The notes beneath the pieces are model-generated. The model had not been told where the DNA came from, did no database searches, and saw only the letters and a program-made list of their open reading frames with translations. Source: Xenorhabdus sp014467285 (GTDB lineage: Bacteria; Pseudomonadota; Gammaproteobacteria; Enterobacterales; Enterobacteriaceae). Taken from it: a stretch of 64,000 nucleotides of DNA. The DNA is taken from positions 1 to 64,000 of the forward strand of contig NZ_NKHR01000015.1 in NCBI RefSeq assembly GCF_014467285.1. Direction: 5' to 3'. Made by a program: the position numbers and the translations under genes. Of this stretch, positions 18,418 to 26,875 are shown piece after piece (position 1 is the stretch's first letter; each line of letters starts with the position of its first letter).

Positions 18418-18426
18418 TTATCCACA
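18418..18426 (+). promoter_or_regulatory. DnaA box upstream of polA
   Basis: A perfect consensus DnaA box, TTATCCACA, lies 129 bp upstream of the polA ATG. DnaA control of polA has been described in E. coli (recalled, not checked). The rest of the 396-bp dsbA-polA gap is AT-rich and holds the hairpin above and presumably the polA promoter. The yihF and yihG genes found here in E. coli are absent. Confidence 0.6.
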
Positions 18427-18554
18427 GAGAACTCATCAGAATATTTGTCAGAAAATGCAGGTTAGCACGAGAAAATTCTCGCAAAATTCGTCTATATCGG
18501 CACAGTATGGCATTCTATTCTTTATTCATCCCACAGAACGACGAAGAAAATTTT

Positions 18555-21377
18555 ATGGCACAGATAGCAGACAATCCCCTGATTTTGGTTGATGGTTCTT
18601 CATACCTTTATCGTGCATACCATGCGTTTCCTCCACTGGCAAACAGTGTAGGGGAACCAACGGGCGCCATGTATGGCGTGCTGAACATGCTGCGCAGTTT
18701 GATTATGCAGTATAAATCCAGTCATGTGGCGGTCGTGTTTGATGCCAAAGGCAAAACGTTCCGTGATGAGTTATTTGCTGAATATAAATCCCACCGTCCA
18801 CCAATGCCGGATGATTTGCGGGCGCAGATTGAGCCATTACACAAAATGGTTAAAGCAATGGGACTGCCAATTCTGGTTGTACCGGGCGTTGAGGCTGATG
18901 ATGTTATCGGTACATTGGCGTTGCAGGCTGAAAAAGAAGGTCGCTCTGTCCTGATCAGTACCGGCGATAAGGATATGGCTCAGTTGGTGACGCCGAATAT
19001 CACGCTGATTAATACCATGACCAACACTATTCTGGGGCCGGAAGAGGTAGTGGAAAAGTATGGTATTCCACCTGAACTGATCATCGATTTCCTCGCCCTG
19101 ATGGGGGACTCTTCCGATAATATTCCTGGTGTACCGGGGGTCGGTGAAAAAACGGCTTTGGGACTGTTGCAGGGCATTGGTGGATTGAATGAGATTTACG
19201 CCAGACTTGATGAAATTGCCACACTCAGTTTCCGCGGCGCTAAAACGCTGGGCGGGAAAATGGAGCAGCATAAAGAGGTAGCTTACCTTTCCTATCAATT
19301 GGCAACGATTAAAACGGATGTGGAATTAGATAAAACCTGTCTGGAACTTTCTGTTGCGCCGCCGGATGCGGATGAGTTATTGGCACTATTCAGACATTAT
19401 GAGTTTAAACGCTGGATCAGTGACGTACAGAATGGCAGTTGGTTGGAAGGTAACGGGCAGAAACCTGCCGTTGTGGGTTCGAAGGCTGAAGCTGCGGCAG
19501 CCGCGCCAAGTGCCGTCAAAATTTCACCGGAAAGCTATCAGACCATTCTTGATCGCCAATCCCTTGATGAATGGATTGAGAAACTGAAACAGGCTCCGGC
19601 ATTCTCTTTTGATACTGAAACTGATGGCCTTGATACCCTGACCGCCAATCTGGTGGGAATGTCTTTTGCCATTTCGTTAGGTGGGTTAGCGTTAAGTGGA
19701 TCAACGTTAGGTGAATCAGAGGTTGAAGCCGCTTATCTGCCGCTGGGCCATGATTATCTGGATGCTCCCCAACAACTGGATCTGGATGAAGTTCTCACAG
19801 CATTAAAACCGCTGTTGGAAGATGCAAGCCTGCCTAAAATAGGCCAAAACCTGAAATTTGATCGTGGCGTTTTGGCACGTTATGACATTACTCTGAACGG
19901 TATTGTTTTTGACACCATGCTGGAGTCGTATGTTCTGAACAGCGTAGGGGGCAGACATGACATGGATAGTCTCGCGGAGCGTCATCTGGGCTATAAGACC
20001 ACGACATTCGAAGAAATTGCGGGTAAAGGTAAAAAACAGCTAACGTTCAACCAAATTCCGTTGGAAGAAGCATCAAAATACGCGGCAGAAGATGCGGACG
20101 TGACTTTACGGTTACATCAGGTGATGTATCCACAATTAGAGAGCGTGGAAACACTGAAAAAAGTTTTCCAGGACATTGAAATGCCATTAGTGCCTGTGCT
20201 TTCCCGTATGGAGCGGACAGGGGTATTGATTGATGCTCAAACGTTGGCAGAACATTCTCTGGAAATCGCTGCACGTTTAGATGAGTTGGAAAAATCAGCT
20301 TATACATTGGCGGGTGAAGAATTCAATTTGGCTTCACCTAAACAGTTACAAGTCATTTTGTTTGAAAAGATGGACTTGCCTGTCTTGAAAAAGACCCCGA
20401 ATGGGGCGCCATCAACAAACGAGGAAGTACTGGAAGAGTTGGCGGAGCACCATGAATTGCCGAGGGTGATTCTGGAGCATCGTGGTTTGGCGAAACTGAA
20501 ATCCACTTATACGGATAAACTGCCCCAAATGGTTAATCCGCTGACAAATCGTGTCCACACTTCGTACCATCAGGCGGTAACGGCGACAGGGCGTCTTTCT
20601 TCCCGTGATCCAAACCTGCAAAACATTCCTGTGCGTAATGATGAAGGTCGACGCATCCGCCAGGCATTTATTGCGCCAGAAGGTTACCGCATTATGGCGG
20701 CGGACTATTCACAGATCGAGTTGCGGATTATGGCGCATTTGTCACAAGACAAAGGCTTGCTGAAGGCGTTTGCACAAGGTAAGGATATCCACAGTGCGAC
20801 CGCTGCGGAGGTGTTTGGCGTGCCGTTGGAGCAGGTGACCAGCGAGCAACGTCGCAGTGCGAAGGCGATTAACTTTGGTTTGATCTATGGCATGAGTGCG
20901 TTTGGTTTATCCCGCCAGTTAGGTATTCCACGTGGCGAAGCACAACGTTATATGGATCTCTATTTTGAACGCTATCCGGGTGTGCTGTCTTATATGGAGC
21001 GCACGCGTCAGCAAGCCGCTGAACGTGGGTTTGTTGAAACACTGGAAGGGCGTCGATTGTACCTGCCAGATATTAAATCGCGTAATGCCATGCGCCGTAA
21101 AGCGTCAGAGCGTGAAGCCATCAATGCGCCTATGCAGGGTACAGCAGCGGATATCATCAAATTGGCGATGATTGCCGTGGATAATTGGATTGTCAGCGAG
21201 CAGCCAAATGTACGGATGATCATGCAGGTTCACGATGAACTGGTGTTTGAAGTGCATGAGTCTGAACTGGAGGCAGCGGAGGAAGCAATCAGAAAGTTGA
21301 TGGAACAAAGTATGCAGCTTGGTGTTCCATTAAAAGTGGATGTCGGGATTGGTGATAATTGGGATCAGGCGCACTAA
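18555..21377 (+). CDS. polA: DNA polymerase I
   Basis: This encodes 940 residues from the ATG at 18555 (MAQIADNPLILVDGSSYLYR; E. coli PolA has 928). The frame stays open upstream, but those residues have no counterpart. The N-terminal 5' nuclease has VFDAKGKTFRDE, VEADDVIGTLA and SSDNIPGVPGVGEKTA. The 3'-5' proofreading domain has FDTETDG with Asp353. The polymerase has catalytic Asp717 (ADYSQIELR) and Asp894 (VHDELVFE), each offset by 12 from E. coli. An Ala-rich linker (about residues 310-330) includes AEAAAAAPSA. It functions in Okazaki fragment processing and repair. Confidence 0.97.
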   Translation: MAQIADNPLILVDGSSYLYRAYHAFPPLANSVGEPTGAMYGVLNMLRSLIMQYKSSHVAVVFDAKGKTFRDELFAEYKSHRPPMPDDLRAQIEPLHKMVKAMGLPILVVPGVEADDVIGTLALQAEKEGRSVLISTGDKDMAQLVTPNITLINTMTNTILGPEEVVEKYGIPPELIIDFLALMGDSSDNIPGVPGVGEKTALGLLQGIGGLNEIYARLDEIATLSFRGAKTLGGKMEQHKEVAYLSYQLATIKTDVELDKTCLELSVAPPDADELLALFRHYEFKRWISDVQNGSWLEGNGQKPAVVGSKAEAAAAAPSAVKISPESYQTILDRQSLDEWIEKLKQAPAFSFDTETDGLDTLTANLVGMSFAISLGGLALSGSTLGESEVEAAYLPLGHDYLDAPQQLDLDEVLTALKPLLEDASLPKIGQNLKFDRGVLARYDITLNGIVFDTMLESYVLNSVGGRHDMDSLAERHLGYKTTTFEEIAGKGKKQLTFNQIPLEEASKYAAEDADVTLRLHQVMYPQLESVETLKKVFQDIEMPLVPVLSRMERTGVLIDAQTLAEHSLEIAARLDELEKSAYTLAGEEFNLASPKQLQVILFEKMDLPVLKKTPNGAPSTNEEVLEELAEHHELPRVILEHRGLAKLKSTYTDKLPQMVNPLTNRVHTSYHQAVTATGRLSSRDPNLQNIPVRNDEGRRIRQAFIAPEGYRIMAADYSQIELRIMAHLSQDKGLLKAFAQGKDIHSATAAEVFGVPLEQVTSEQRRSAKAINFGLIYGMSAFGLSRQLGIPRGEAQRYMDLYFERYPGVLSYMERTRQQAAERGFVETLEGRRLYLPDIKSRNAMRRKASEREAINAPMQGTAADIIKLAMIAVDNWIVSEQPNVRMIMQVHDELVFEVHESELEAAEEAIRKLMEQSMQLGVPLKVDVGIGDNWDQAH

Positions 21378-21407
21378 TCACTCAGATTTTCAATTTATTG
21401 ATTTTTT

Positions 21408-21437
21408 AAGAACCGCAAAGATGCGGTTCTTTTTTAT
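21408..21437 (+). terminator. polA terminator
   Basis: The 10-bp stem AAGAACCGCA (21408-21417)/TGCGGTTCTT (21422-21431) is followed by TTTTTATTTA. It lies 30 bases after the polA stop, a classic intrinsic terminator. Confidence 0.88.
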
Positions 21438-21455
21438 TTATGGCTTTAGCCAGTT

Positions 21456-21860
21456 TAAGATGCGTTAGCGTCTTAAACATAAAACCACCCGCTATCCCCC
21501 CAAAAATAAGTGTTTCAAATTTTATGGGGTACTTAAAAGGCAAAAGTTCACTGATGATATTTGATAAGCACGCGAACTTAAAATATAAGTTTGGCAATAG
21601 AAAGTTTTGGGCGGAAGGATACTATGCCAGTACGGTAGGGTTGAATGAAGCCACAATCCGCAAATATATCAGAGAGCAAGAGAAGTCGGACTTAATGCAG
21701 GACAAATTAAGTACACGAGAGTCTGAAGACCCCTTCAAGGGGTAAGCCAAAGCAGCAAAGACACTTAGCTTGAACGCAGAGAAAGCAGCGTCATTTAGGC
21801 GCAGTCGGTAATATGCCCTTATAGGGCTAGAGCAAACCACCCGCTATGCGGGTGGTTATG
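21456..21860 (+). mobile_element. IS200/IS605-family relic
   Basis: This stretch keeps the C-terminal part of a Y1 transposase (from about 21496 to the stop at 21745). AIPPKISVSNFMGYLKGKSS is followed by FGNRKFWAEGYYASTVGLNE, whose Tyr pair contains the presumed catalytic tyrosine, and it ends ESEDPFKG. The N-terminal HUH region is missing, so the gene is dead. A left hairpin TTTAAGA/TCTTAAA lies at about 21455-21477. The right end has an AACCACCCGC/GCGGGTGGTT hairpin at 21836-21857, typical of this family. It sits between polA and spf. Confidence 0.75.
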
Positions 21861-22117
21861 ATTGAGTGATTTTTATGAAAGCACCGTTGATTTTATAAAC
21901 AAGGAATACCCGGATCACACCGTGAGAAGGCTTGTGACAACAATTTAGGTTAGGTTTGAGATTAGATCTAGATCTCACAATTATGTAATTAAAATACATA
22001 AATGATGGCGTTATAACCTGATTTGATTAAATAATAGAAGCTGAATCGAGGCATTTTATGAAAATTAATTACAAAAAAGTCTTTTTTTGATTAGAGGAAT
22101 AGGGTAAAGTTGTCGGC
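21861..22117. other. region upstream of spf
   Basis: This AT-rich spacer between the IS200 relic and Spot 42 RNA has no gene. A possible -10 element TAAAGT at 22105-22110 precedes the expected RNA start at 22118 by seven bases. A palindrome AGATCTAGATCT lies at about 21964-21976. CRP represses spf in E. coli, but I could not identify a convincing CRP site here. Confidence 0.45.
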
Positions 22118-22227
22118 GTAGGGTACAGAGGTAAGATGTTCTATCTTTCAGACCTTTTACTTCACGTAATCGGATTTAGCTGAATATTAGCTGCCCCAGT
22201 CATCTTTTTTGACTGGGGCGTTTTTTT
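22118..22227 (+). ncRNA. spf: Spot 42 regulatory RNA
   Basis: This 110-nt sequence begins GTAGGGTACAGAGGTAAGAT and continues through TTCTATCTTTCAGACCTTTTACTTCACG almost exactly like E. coli Spot 42 (109 nt). The terminator stem GCCCCAGTCA/TGACTGGGGC ends in seven or more T. Spot 42 is an Hfq-dependent sRNA that represses secondary carbon-use genes when CRP-cAMP is low. The position between polA and engB is conserved. crp itself lies about 6 kb away in this window. Confidence 0.96.
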
Positions 22228-22271
22228 ATGTCCGGTTTATACAGGCGAGAATGTGGTGAATGCAGCGGATG

Positions 22272-22904
22272 TTATTCCGCTTCAATGGCAGGTTGATTGA
22301 ACCAAAGATCAAGTTTTTGTTCGAGTTTATCGATACCGAACTTTTTCAGAGCAGAGAAGTATTCGACCTGAACATCACCATCCAGAGAAGTCAGTTCCTG
22401 ACGGACTTTCGCCAGTTGGCTTTTACGGGCACCGGATGCCAGTTTATCGGCCTTAGTCAGCAATACCATGACAGGAACCTGCATCACGACAGCCCATTCG
22501 ATCATCTGCATATCCAGATCTTTCAGCGGGTGACGGATATCCATCAACACGACCAGCCCTAACAGGCATTCACGTTTCTGGAGATATTCTCCCAAGGCTT
22601 TCTGCCACTTGCGCTTCATTTCTTCTGGCACTTCAGCGTAACCATAGCCCGGCAAATCCACCAGACGGATACCGTCTTCCACTTCGAATAAGTTGATCAA
22701 CTGAGTACGGCCGGGGGTTTTACTCGTGCGCGCAAGGCTTTTCTGGCGGGTCAGTGCATTCAGGGCACTGGATTTACCCGCATTTGACCTACCGGCAAAC
22801 GCGACCTCAATGCCCACATCTTGAGGCAGGTGGCGAATGTCAGGTGCACTCGTGACAAAGTGGGTCATGTGATAGTTGTAGCTTTTGATGGTCAAAATGG
22901 TCAT
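22272..22904 (-). CDS. engB: ribosome biogenesis GTPase EngB (YihA)
   Basis: This encodes 210 residues, equal to E. coli YihA. Its GTP-binding motifs are GRSNAGKSS (G1), SKTPGRTQ (G2), DLPGYGYAEVP (G3), LLTKADKLASG (G4) and FSALKK (G5). It is an essential GTPase for 50S subunit assembly. It converges on spf. A second in-frame Met (HMTHFV) at residue 13 is an alternative start, close to the E. coli protein start in alignment. Confidence 0.95.
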   Translation of the reverse strand: MTILTIKSYNYHMTHFVTSAPDIRHLPQDVGIEVAFAGRSNAGKSSALNALTRQKSLARTSKTPGRTQLINLFEVEDGIRLVDLPGYGYAEVPEEMKRKWQKALGEYLQKRECLLGLVVLMDIRHPLKDLDMQMIEWAVVMQVPVMVLLTKADKLASGARKSQLAKVRQELTSLDGDVQVEYFSALKKFGIDKLEQKLDLWFNQPAIEAE

Positions 22905-22997
22905 CTCCCTGAGGAATACACGAAAATAGCGCGGTGATTATACCGAGAGCTGCTGCTTGTGGACAGGCGTAACTTTATTTTGACATTTTTACCGCTA

Positions 22998-23891
22998 TTA
23001 TTCTGATAATGAACAGCGCAGATAATCAGCAAAAAGCGTGTGTAAATTGCCCTGTGCTGCAACATGCAAAACAAGCTGAATAGCTGGAACGCAGGGCACG
23101 CCATGTTGGGTTGATAATACATACAGGCCATCGGTTAATGCTCTGCGTGGCAATAGCCCAACCCCTAGCCCGTGTTCTACTGCATTCCTTATGTTTTCAA
23201 ATGAGGAACTGACATATGCAAAGAAATACGGTTTATTTATATGCTCCAATGTTTTTATAGCATATTTGCGAATAACGCAGCCCTCGGGAAAAATAACCAG
23301 AGGAATTTCCTGGAGCTCATTGAAATATACAGCTTTTGAAGCAACCCAGTGCAATGAATCAATGAGCAGAATGCTTTTATTATTGGCGTTGGTTGGCTGC
23401 CCTGCTATTTCTTTCGTAATGGCCATATCTAGTTGCCGTTTTTCCAATAAAGCAGAAAGTACAGGCGATGACCCTGTGGTGATCTCTATTTTTAATTCGG
23501 GTTGTTCAGCCAAACACCAAGAAATCACTTTGTGCAGGTTTGCAATGCTGAAATCGTCAGGTACACCGAGTGCAATTTTGCCTCTTAACTGGAATTTTTT
23601 CACTGATTGTAGTGCTTGGGTCATACGAGAAAGAATATCCTTTGCCGCAGGTAAAAGCTGCTTTCCCTCATCCGTTAACCCAATAACATAGCCCTGACGC
23701 CGATCGATTAAACGACAGCCAATATCTTCTTCAAGCCGTTTAATGCTGAGACTAAGTGTAGATTGTGTACGCCCCAATTCTTCGCCAGCTTTAGCAAAAC
23801 CGCCATGTATAGCAACAAACACAAAGGCACGCAGTTGTTCAAGTGTTATACCGCGCCCATCAAAACGATCAGTACGAATATCCAGCTTCAT
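22998..23891 (-). CDS. LysR-family regulator, divergent from AEC transporter
   Basis: This encodes 297 residues. The N-terminal winged HTH is ITLEQLRAFVFVAIHGGFAK followed by ELGRTQSTLSLSIKRLEEDIG (about residues 15-60). The C-terminal half is a substrate-binding-type sensor domain with GKIALGVPDDF and HGLGVGLLPRRAL. It is divergent from the AEC permease gene, with 174 bp between them, so it probably controls that gene in response to an organic acid. The effector is not identifiable from sequence. Confidence 0.85.
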   Translation of the reverse strand: MKLDIRTDRFDGRGITLEQLRAFVFVAIHGGFAKAGEELGRTQSTLSLSIKRLEEDIGCRLIDRRQGYVIGLTDEGKQLLPAAKDILSRMTQALQSVKKFQLRGKIALGVPDDFSIANLHKVISWCLAEQPELKIEITTGSSPVLSALLEKRQLDMAITKEIAGQPTNANNKSILLIDSLHWVASKAVYFNELQEIPLVIFPEGCVIRKYAIKTLEHINKPYFFAYVSSSFENIRNAVEHGLGVGLLPRRALTDGLYVLSTQHGVPCVPAIQLVLHVAAQGNLHTLFADYLRCSLSE

Positions 23892-24065
23892 AGAGTTGCT
23901 CTTGTTACCATTATTGATAAATTCAATGATAAGAAAAAAATTATTTATTTAACAATACTGCATGATTGTTGCAACATGACCAAAAAGTTAGCCAATATTT
24001 ATTTTAAATAGCTAGACAAAATCTAATACACCAGGGAATTTCCGAAACGTTATATAAAAATTCAT

Positions 24066-25040
24066 GTGGAATCACCTCAAATGCTTATGATAGTCGCACC
24101 AATATTTCTGGTTATATTTATCGGGTATTGTTTTGGGCGCTTGCGTCCTGATAGTGGGCTTTCTGATAAATTAATCAATGATTATGTGCTTTATATCGCA
24201 CTCCCTGCTCTATTGTTCCTTGCCATTGCCCGTGCAGATATTAGTGAGCTGCAACAATGGGGATTTATAGCGGCAAGTCTTGCTGGTATCGGTGCTGCGT
24301 ATGTTTTAGGAATGCTGGTGGCAAAAATCATGGGGGTTAGTTTGCCGCAATCGTCGATCTTAAGCATGGGTGCGTGTTACGGCACAACCGGATATATGGG
24401 TGTTCCAATCCTGATTTCTGTCTACGGTGAATCCGCTGCACTTCCTGCTGCTATCGCTACGATTTTGCATAATATCCCTGCTATTATGGCAGTCATCATT
24501 ACTTACGATATTTTTTCTGCACGTCAATCGGGCAGCAAAATATCTATTAGCCAAAGCCTCGTTGGTGCACTAAAGACAACATTGAGCAACCCCCTGACAC
24601 TTTCAGTTATTGCGGGATTGATCTTCGTTTGCTTTGGTATTCCTGTTCCAAAATTCTTGCAATCATTTGCGGAGTTTTTAGGTAATGCCGCAGGCCCAAC
24701 GGCATTATTTGCTTTAGGGTTGGGGTTATCCCGGCTTAAAGTCAAAGAGCATATCAACAGCGGTGCGTTAAAATTAGCTGTGCCGATGTTGTGCCTTAAA
24801 CTAGGCATACAGCCACTGATTACATTTATCTGTGCTTACTATCTATTTGGTATGCAGCAGGCAGATAATATCTGGCTGATTGCCGCGATTGTCATGGCTG
24901 CACAGCCTATCGGGGCGGGAGTTTATGTTTTTGCCAATAAATATGGTTTCAAACAGGAAGTTATTTCCCTTTCCATTATCATCTCTCTACTTATTGCACT
25001 AGTGACAATACCAACCATTTTGCAATGGCTTCCTGCCTAA
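24066..25040 (+). CDS. AEC family (auxin efflux carrier-type) transporter
   Basis: This encodes 324 residues with about ten hydrophobic helices in two repeats. The start is GTG at 24066 or ATG at 24081. The N-terminal IFLVIFIGYCFGRLRP, then YVLYIALPALLFLAIA, and the second-half motif AAQPIGAGVYVFANKYG are typical of AEC permeases such as the malonate carrier MdcF. No mdc decarboxylase genes are nearby, so the substrate is unknown, probably a small dicarboxylate. It is likely regulated by the divergent LysR gene. Confidence 0.82.
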   Translation: MESPQMLMIVAPIFLVIFIGYCFGRLRPDSGLSDKLINDYVLYIALPALLFLAIARADISELQQWGFIAASLAGIGAAYVLGMLVAKIMGVSLPQSSILSMGACYGTTGYMGVPILISVYGESAALPAAIATILHNIPAIMAVIITYDIFSARQSGSKISISQSLVGALKTTLSNPLTLSVIAGLIFVCFGIPVPKFLQSFAEFLGNAAGPTALFALGLGLSRLKVKEHINSGALKLAVPMLCLKLGIQPLITFICAYYLFGMQQADNIWLIAAIVMAAQPIGAGVYVFANKYGFKQEVISLSIIISLLIALVTIPTILQWLPA

Positions 25041-25324
25041 ACCTGGATGGAAATTTCAGTTCCCATCCCCGCCACTCATTAAGTGAATCAATGTGATTTG
25101 ATGCCCTTTAGCCCGGAAAACGCCTCAATATAGAGGTTATTCTTAAATTAACTCTCGCGCAAATATGCGAATATAAGAGCCGAATAGATAGATTTTCCCC
25201 CTATTTCCCTAAAATACTCGTAAATGTAGGTAAATCTTTGGAACTTAGTGCTATTGGGAATTACACTTAATAAGTTTTGTTGTTATGAATTTTATTGTTG
25301 ACCTCAAAAATAAAGGAACCATCA

Positions 25325-25891
25325 ATGTTTAAACGTATTTTTGTGTCGCTTATGACTGCATGTGCTATCAGTGCAGTGGCTGTTCCAGCATTGGCTGCCG
25401 AAACTCACGTGAAGCTGGTAACATCAGCCGGAGAAATCGAAATTGAGTTGGATAGCAACAAGGCGCCAATGACCACCAAGAATTTTGTTGAGTATGTCAA
25501 TGAGGGATTTTATAACAACACTATTTTTCATCGTGTTATTCCCGGTTTTATGATTCAGGGTGGGGGCTTCACAAAAGATATGAAGCAAAAAACCACCAGA
25601 GCGCCAATTAAGAATGAAGCAGATAATGGTTTGCGTAACCTGCGTGGCACTATCGCCATGGCACGTACCGCAGATAAAGACAGTGCGACCAGCCAGTTTT
25701 TCATTAACGTGACTGATAATGCTTTCCTTGACCATGGTCAGCGTGATTTTGGTTATGCCGTCTTTGGTAAAGTCGTAAAAGGTATGGATGTCGTGGATAA
25801 AATTTCTCAGGTCAAAACAGAAAATGTTGGGCCTTACCAAAACGTACCTGTGAAACCTATTGTGATTTTGTCAGCCAAGGTTGAGTCTTAA
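25325..25891 (+). CDS. ppiA: periplasmic peptidyl-prolyl cis-trans isomerase A
   Basis: This encodes 188 residues from the ATG at 25325, preceded by AAAGGAACC. The signal peptide is MFKRIFVSLMTACAISAVAVPALA. The cyclophilin core contains NFVEYVNEGFYNNTIFHRVIPGFMIQGGG and SQFFINVTDN, with the catalytic Arg in FHRVIPGF. It catalyses prolyl isomerisation in periplasmic folding. The 284 bp between the AEC gene and ppiA carry no other gene. Confidence 0.95.
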   Translation: MFKRIFVSLMTACAISAVAVPALAAETHVKLVTSAGEIEIELDSNKAPMTTKNFVEYVNEGFYNNTIFHRVIPGFMIQGGGFTKDMKQKTTRAPIKNEADNGLRNLRGTIAMARTADKDSATSQFFINVTDNAFLDHGQRDFGYAVFGKVVKGMDVVDKISQVKTENVGPYQNVPVKPIVILSAKVES

Positions 25892-26180
25892 TCGTTTTAG
25901 CAAGAGATAATTCGGTATTCGGGTGATCATTATTGATTGTTTGAATACCGTTCGTATTCTCTCCCATCTCCTTTCTCCACCGTTGTACACTATAGTAGTA
26001 TAAGTAACGTAGCTGGTTAGGGATTCTCTGTGCCACTATTTTAAAAATCCTTCTGTGGTATGATGACTCCCCCGTTGCCGTTGATACTGCTTTACCTGAT
26101 TTTACCGTAATACAGAATGTATAATGCCCCAATGGGGTAGGGCAACTTATAAGACTATAAAATCAGTAGGATATACTCCT

Positions 26181-26756
26181 ATGTTATTAATAATAGATAA
26201 TTACGATTCTTTTACATTCAATTTATATCAATATTTTTGTGAATTAGGGACAGAGGTTTTAGTTAAGCGTAATGATGAGTTACAGCTTGAAGATATTGAA
26301 AAATTAGCACCTACACATTTAGTGATTTCTCCCGGGCCTTGTACGCCAAATGAAGCAGGGATTTCTCTGGAAGCAATTTCACATTTTGCCGGGAAACTGC
26401 CTATCTTGGGCGTGTGTTTGGGGCATCAGGCGATAGGTCAGGCTTTTGGTGCCAGCGTTGTCAAAGCCCGTGAAGTGATGCATGGAAAAACTTGCTTGCT
26501 CCACCATTGTCAGCAAGGGGTATTTAAGGGATTGGATCATCCACTGACCGTCACACGCTATCACTCGTTGGTTATTGCTGCTGAAACTCTTCCTGCATCA
26601 TTTGAAGTGACAGCATGGAGTCAGCGCAATGGCGATGTGGATGAAATTATGGGAATACGTCATCGTACTTTGCCACTGGAAGGGGTGCAATTTCACCCGG
26701 AAAGTATTCTTAGTGAGCAGGGGCATGAGTTATTGAATAATTTTCTTAAGTATTAG
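26181..26756 (+). CDS. pabA: aminodeoxychorismate synthase component 2 PabA
   Basis: This encodes 191 residues from the ATG at 26181 (MLLIIDNYDSFTFNL; E. coli 187). It is a class I glutamine amidotransferase. The nucleophile Cys lies in LGVCLGHQAIGQAFG (about residue 79). The catalytic His and Glu lie in GVQFHPESIL. It supplies ammonia to PabB for p-aminobenzoate and folate synthesis. The fic and yhfG genes that precede pabA in E. coli are absent. argD follows after 120 bp. Confidence 0.95.
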   Translation: MLLIIDNYDSFTFNLYQYFCELGTEVLVKRNDELQLEDIEKLAPTHLVISPGPCTPNEAGISLEAISHFAGKLPILGVCLGHQAIGQAFGASVVKAREVMHGKTCLLHHCQQGVFKGLDHPLTVTRYHSLVIAAETLPASFEVTAWSQRNGDVDEIMGIRHRTLPLEGVQFHPESILSEQGHELLNNFLKY

Positions 26757-26875
26757 TCAGGTATTATCGGTCATCCCTCACTCGTTTTTTTATTTGCCTC
26801 TAATTGATTTTTTATTCATATTTAGTGATTATTATTTCACTTCGGTGTGGCAAATAGAAAAATAAGGTGGGGGAA

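Noticed and set aside
18393..18554. Longer polA start giving 994 residues
   Set aside because: The extra 54 residues cover the DnaA box region, and the ATG at 18555 aligns with the E. coli start.
24064..24090. ATG at 24064 as start of the AEC gene
   Set aside because: It is in the wrong frame and stops after eight codons; GTG at 24066 or ATG at 24081 keep the real frame.
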